DNA of 64,000 nucleotides, taken from assembly GCF_003570885.1 (NCBI RefSeq), contig NZ_QXJC01000003.1, positions 496,001 to 560,000 on the forward strand, given 5' to 3'. The stretch's first letter is position 1. Each line of letters opens with the position of its first letter. Below, piece by piece: positions 62,805 to 64,000 of the stretch. The notes under the pieces were generated by a model. The model saw only the letters and a list, made by a program, of their open reading frames with translations, made no database searches and was not told the DNA's origin. This stretch comes from Simplicispira hankyongi. Its GTDB lineage: Bacteria; Pseudomonadota; Gammaproteobacteria; Burkholderiales; Burkholderiaceae_C. The position numbers and the translations under genes are program-made.

Positions 62805-64000
62805 TCAGTAGGTCTTGCCCGTGAGCCACAAGGCGCTGCGCACCAGTGCAAGGGCCAAACGGTCAAGCACACGCGCCCGCCACGGCCGCGCGGCGTAGGC
62901 AGCGCTGTCGATCTGCCGACCTGCGTGCTCCATGGCGTCCACCAGGCGCTTGCGCAAATTCTGGGCGAACTCGGCATCGGCCACCGCCACGTTCGCCTCG
63001 CGGGCCAGCAGCAGGCTCAGGGGGTCGAGGTTGGACGAGCCCACCGTCGCCCAGGGGTGCGATCCTTCGGCATCGATCACGGCCACCTTGGCGTGCAAAA
63101 AGCTCGGCGCGTATTCGTGAATTTCAACACCTGCCTTCAATAGCAGGCCGTACACCGGCCGGGCTGCGTGGTACTGCAAAAAATACTCGTAGCGCCCCTG
63201 CAGCAGCAGGCGCACGCGCACCCCGCGCCGGGCCGCGTGCACCAGCGCGCGGCGAAGCCGCCGGCCGGGCACGAAATAGGCGTTGGCAATGATGATTTCC
63301 TCCCGCGCCTGGGCAATCGCGCGCAGGTAGGCGCGCTCGATCACCGCGCGGTGCAGGACGTTGTCGCGCAGCAGCAGGGCAGCGCGCACGCCGCTGCGCT
63401 CCTGCGGCGCAGCCGCCTTGGTTCGCGCCACCTGCCGCGCCGCGAAGAAATCGCGCCGCGCCTCGCCCAGGTGGCGCAAGCGCGCGGCGCTGACCGCCTG
63501 CATACGCCACCAGGCGATCTGCATCGCGGCATTCGCCTGCGCCGTGATGGGGCCGCGCACCTCAACCGCGAAGTCGAGCCGGGGCGCTTCGAGCCGCCCG
63601 TAATTCGGGTCATAAAAGTCGTCGAGCAGGTTGATGCCGCCGCAAAACAGCACCGCACCATCCACCACACACAGCTTGCGGTGCAGCCGGCGCCAGCGCT
63701 GCGGCAAGAGCAGCCCCAGCGGCCCAAGCGGCGCGAACGCCTGGTACTGCACGCCGGCGGCGCGCAGGCGCTCCAGCCAACCAGCATCCAGGCCGCCTGT
63801 GCCAAAGCCATCGACCAGCAACTGCACCTGCACGCCACGCCGTGCCGCGCGCTCCAGTGCCGCGCCAATGCTGGCCCCGCTGTCGGTGAAGTCGCAGATA
63901 TAGGTTTCAAACCGCACGCTTTGCGCCGCGCCATCCATGGCTCGCACCAGCGCGGGAAACAGCTCCTGAGCCCCCTGCAGGAGCGCCACGCTGTGGCCGG
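62805..64000 (-). CDS. clsB: Cardiolipin synthase B-type phospholipase D family enzyme, partial
   Basis: The gene runs off the right edge; about 398 codons are visible without the start. The protein has two HKD motifs of the phospholipase D superfamily: HRKLCVVD with CGGIN downstream, and HAKVAVID with VGSSNLDP downstream. ClsB-type enzymes join phosphatidyl groups to make cardiolipin at the membrane. The basic C-terminus (RPWRARVLDRLALALVRSALWL) may bind membranes. The N-terminal region visible (GHSVALLQGAQELFPAL) fits the ClsB start region. Confidence 0.88.
   Translation of the reverse strand, partial: GHSVALLQGAQELFPALVRAMDGAAQSVRFETYICDFTDSGASIGAALERAARRGVQVQLLVDGFGTGGLDAGWLERLRAAGVQYQAFAPLGPLGLLLPQRWRRLHRKLCVVDGAVLFCGGINLLDDFYDPNYGRLEAPRLDFAVEVRGPITAQANAAMQIAWWRMQAVSAARLRHLGEARRDFFAARQVARTKAAAPQERSGVRAALLLRDNVLHRAVIERAYLRAIAQAREEIIIANAYFVPGRRLRRALVHAARRGVRVRLLLQGRYEYFLQYHAARPVYGLLLKAGVEIHEYAPSFLHAKVAVIDAEGSHPWATVGSSNLDPLSLLLAREANVAVADAEFAQNLRKRLVDAMEHAGRQIDSAAYAARPWRARVLDRLALALVRSALWLTGKTY

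Overview
The window is about 64 kb of GC-rich, densely packed bacterial chromosome. Gene content and order point to a betaproteobacterium of the order Burkholderiales, family Comamonadaceae (Acidovorax/Comamonas-like). The genus cannot be settled from the sequence alone. The supporting blocks are hrcA-nadK-recN, rapZ-mutY, mutM next to a TPR lipoprotein-lolB-ispE-tRNA-prs-rplY-pth, and a cyanophycin locus with cphA', cphA and creA. Many genes overlap by ATGA/GTGA/TTGA.

Layout. 1-3.0 kb: end of an RNase II-type exonuclease, a TonB-like protein, aroE, mtgA. 3.0-6.8 kb: FAH-family hydrolase, an SRPBCC gene split by a small inverted-repeat element, ruvC, and a PAS-GAF-GGDEF diguanylate cyclase. 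6.9-16.7 kb: type II secretion genes gspC (divergent) and gspGHIJKLMNDE; gspF follows only at 22.0 kb. The 5.3 kb between gspE and gspF holds an AbrB/Doc toxin-antitoxin pair, a MOSC protein, a CZB zinc-binding protein, a secreted beta-propeller, a luciferase-like monooxygenase and an SDR. 23.3-33.0 kb: 5'-nucleotidase, an unrecognised protein, then the cyanophycin cluster (DUF1854, ABC exporter, cphA', cphA, creA). 33-37 kb: DsbA/FrnE protein, a small exported protein, a SPOR protein, an aldo/keto reductase, a CAU tRNA. 37-51.4 kb: housekeeping (hrcA, nadK, recN, rapZ, mutY, a dynamin-like GTPase, mutM, TPR lipoprotein, lolB, ispE, tRNA-Gln, prs, rplY, pth). 51.4-58.7 kb: ferredoxin and a peptide-type ABC importer operon ending in an amidase. 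58.7-64 kb: LysE exporter, esterase, DUF429 protein, BLUF photoreceptor, folE and a partial cardiolipin synthase.

The most striking signal is not a gene. A palindromic repeat of about 60 bp, with core TAGCGCTTAT-loop-ATAAGCGCTA, occurs 11 times. Seven copies are intergenic and fill every convergent gene gap wider than 40 bp. Four lie inside reading frames: they encode the hydrophobic core of the GspD signal peptide, part of a GspF membrane segment, the N-terminus of an ABC ATPase and a stretch of AroE. There are also two different MITE-like elements with terminal inverted repeats. One (264 bp) disrupts the SRPBCC gene. The other (200 bp plus a CTAG duplication, 204 bp in all) sits in frame inside a peptide ABC-transporter ATPase and adds 68 codons without a stop.
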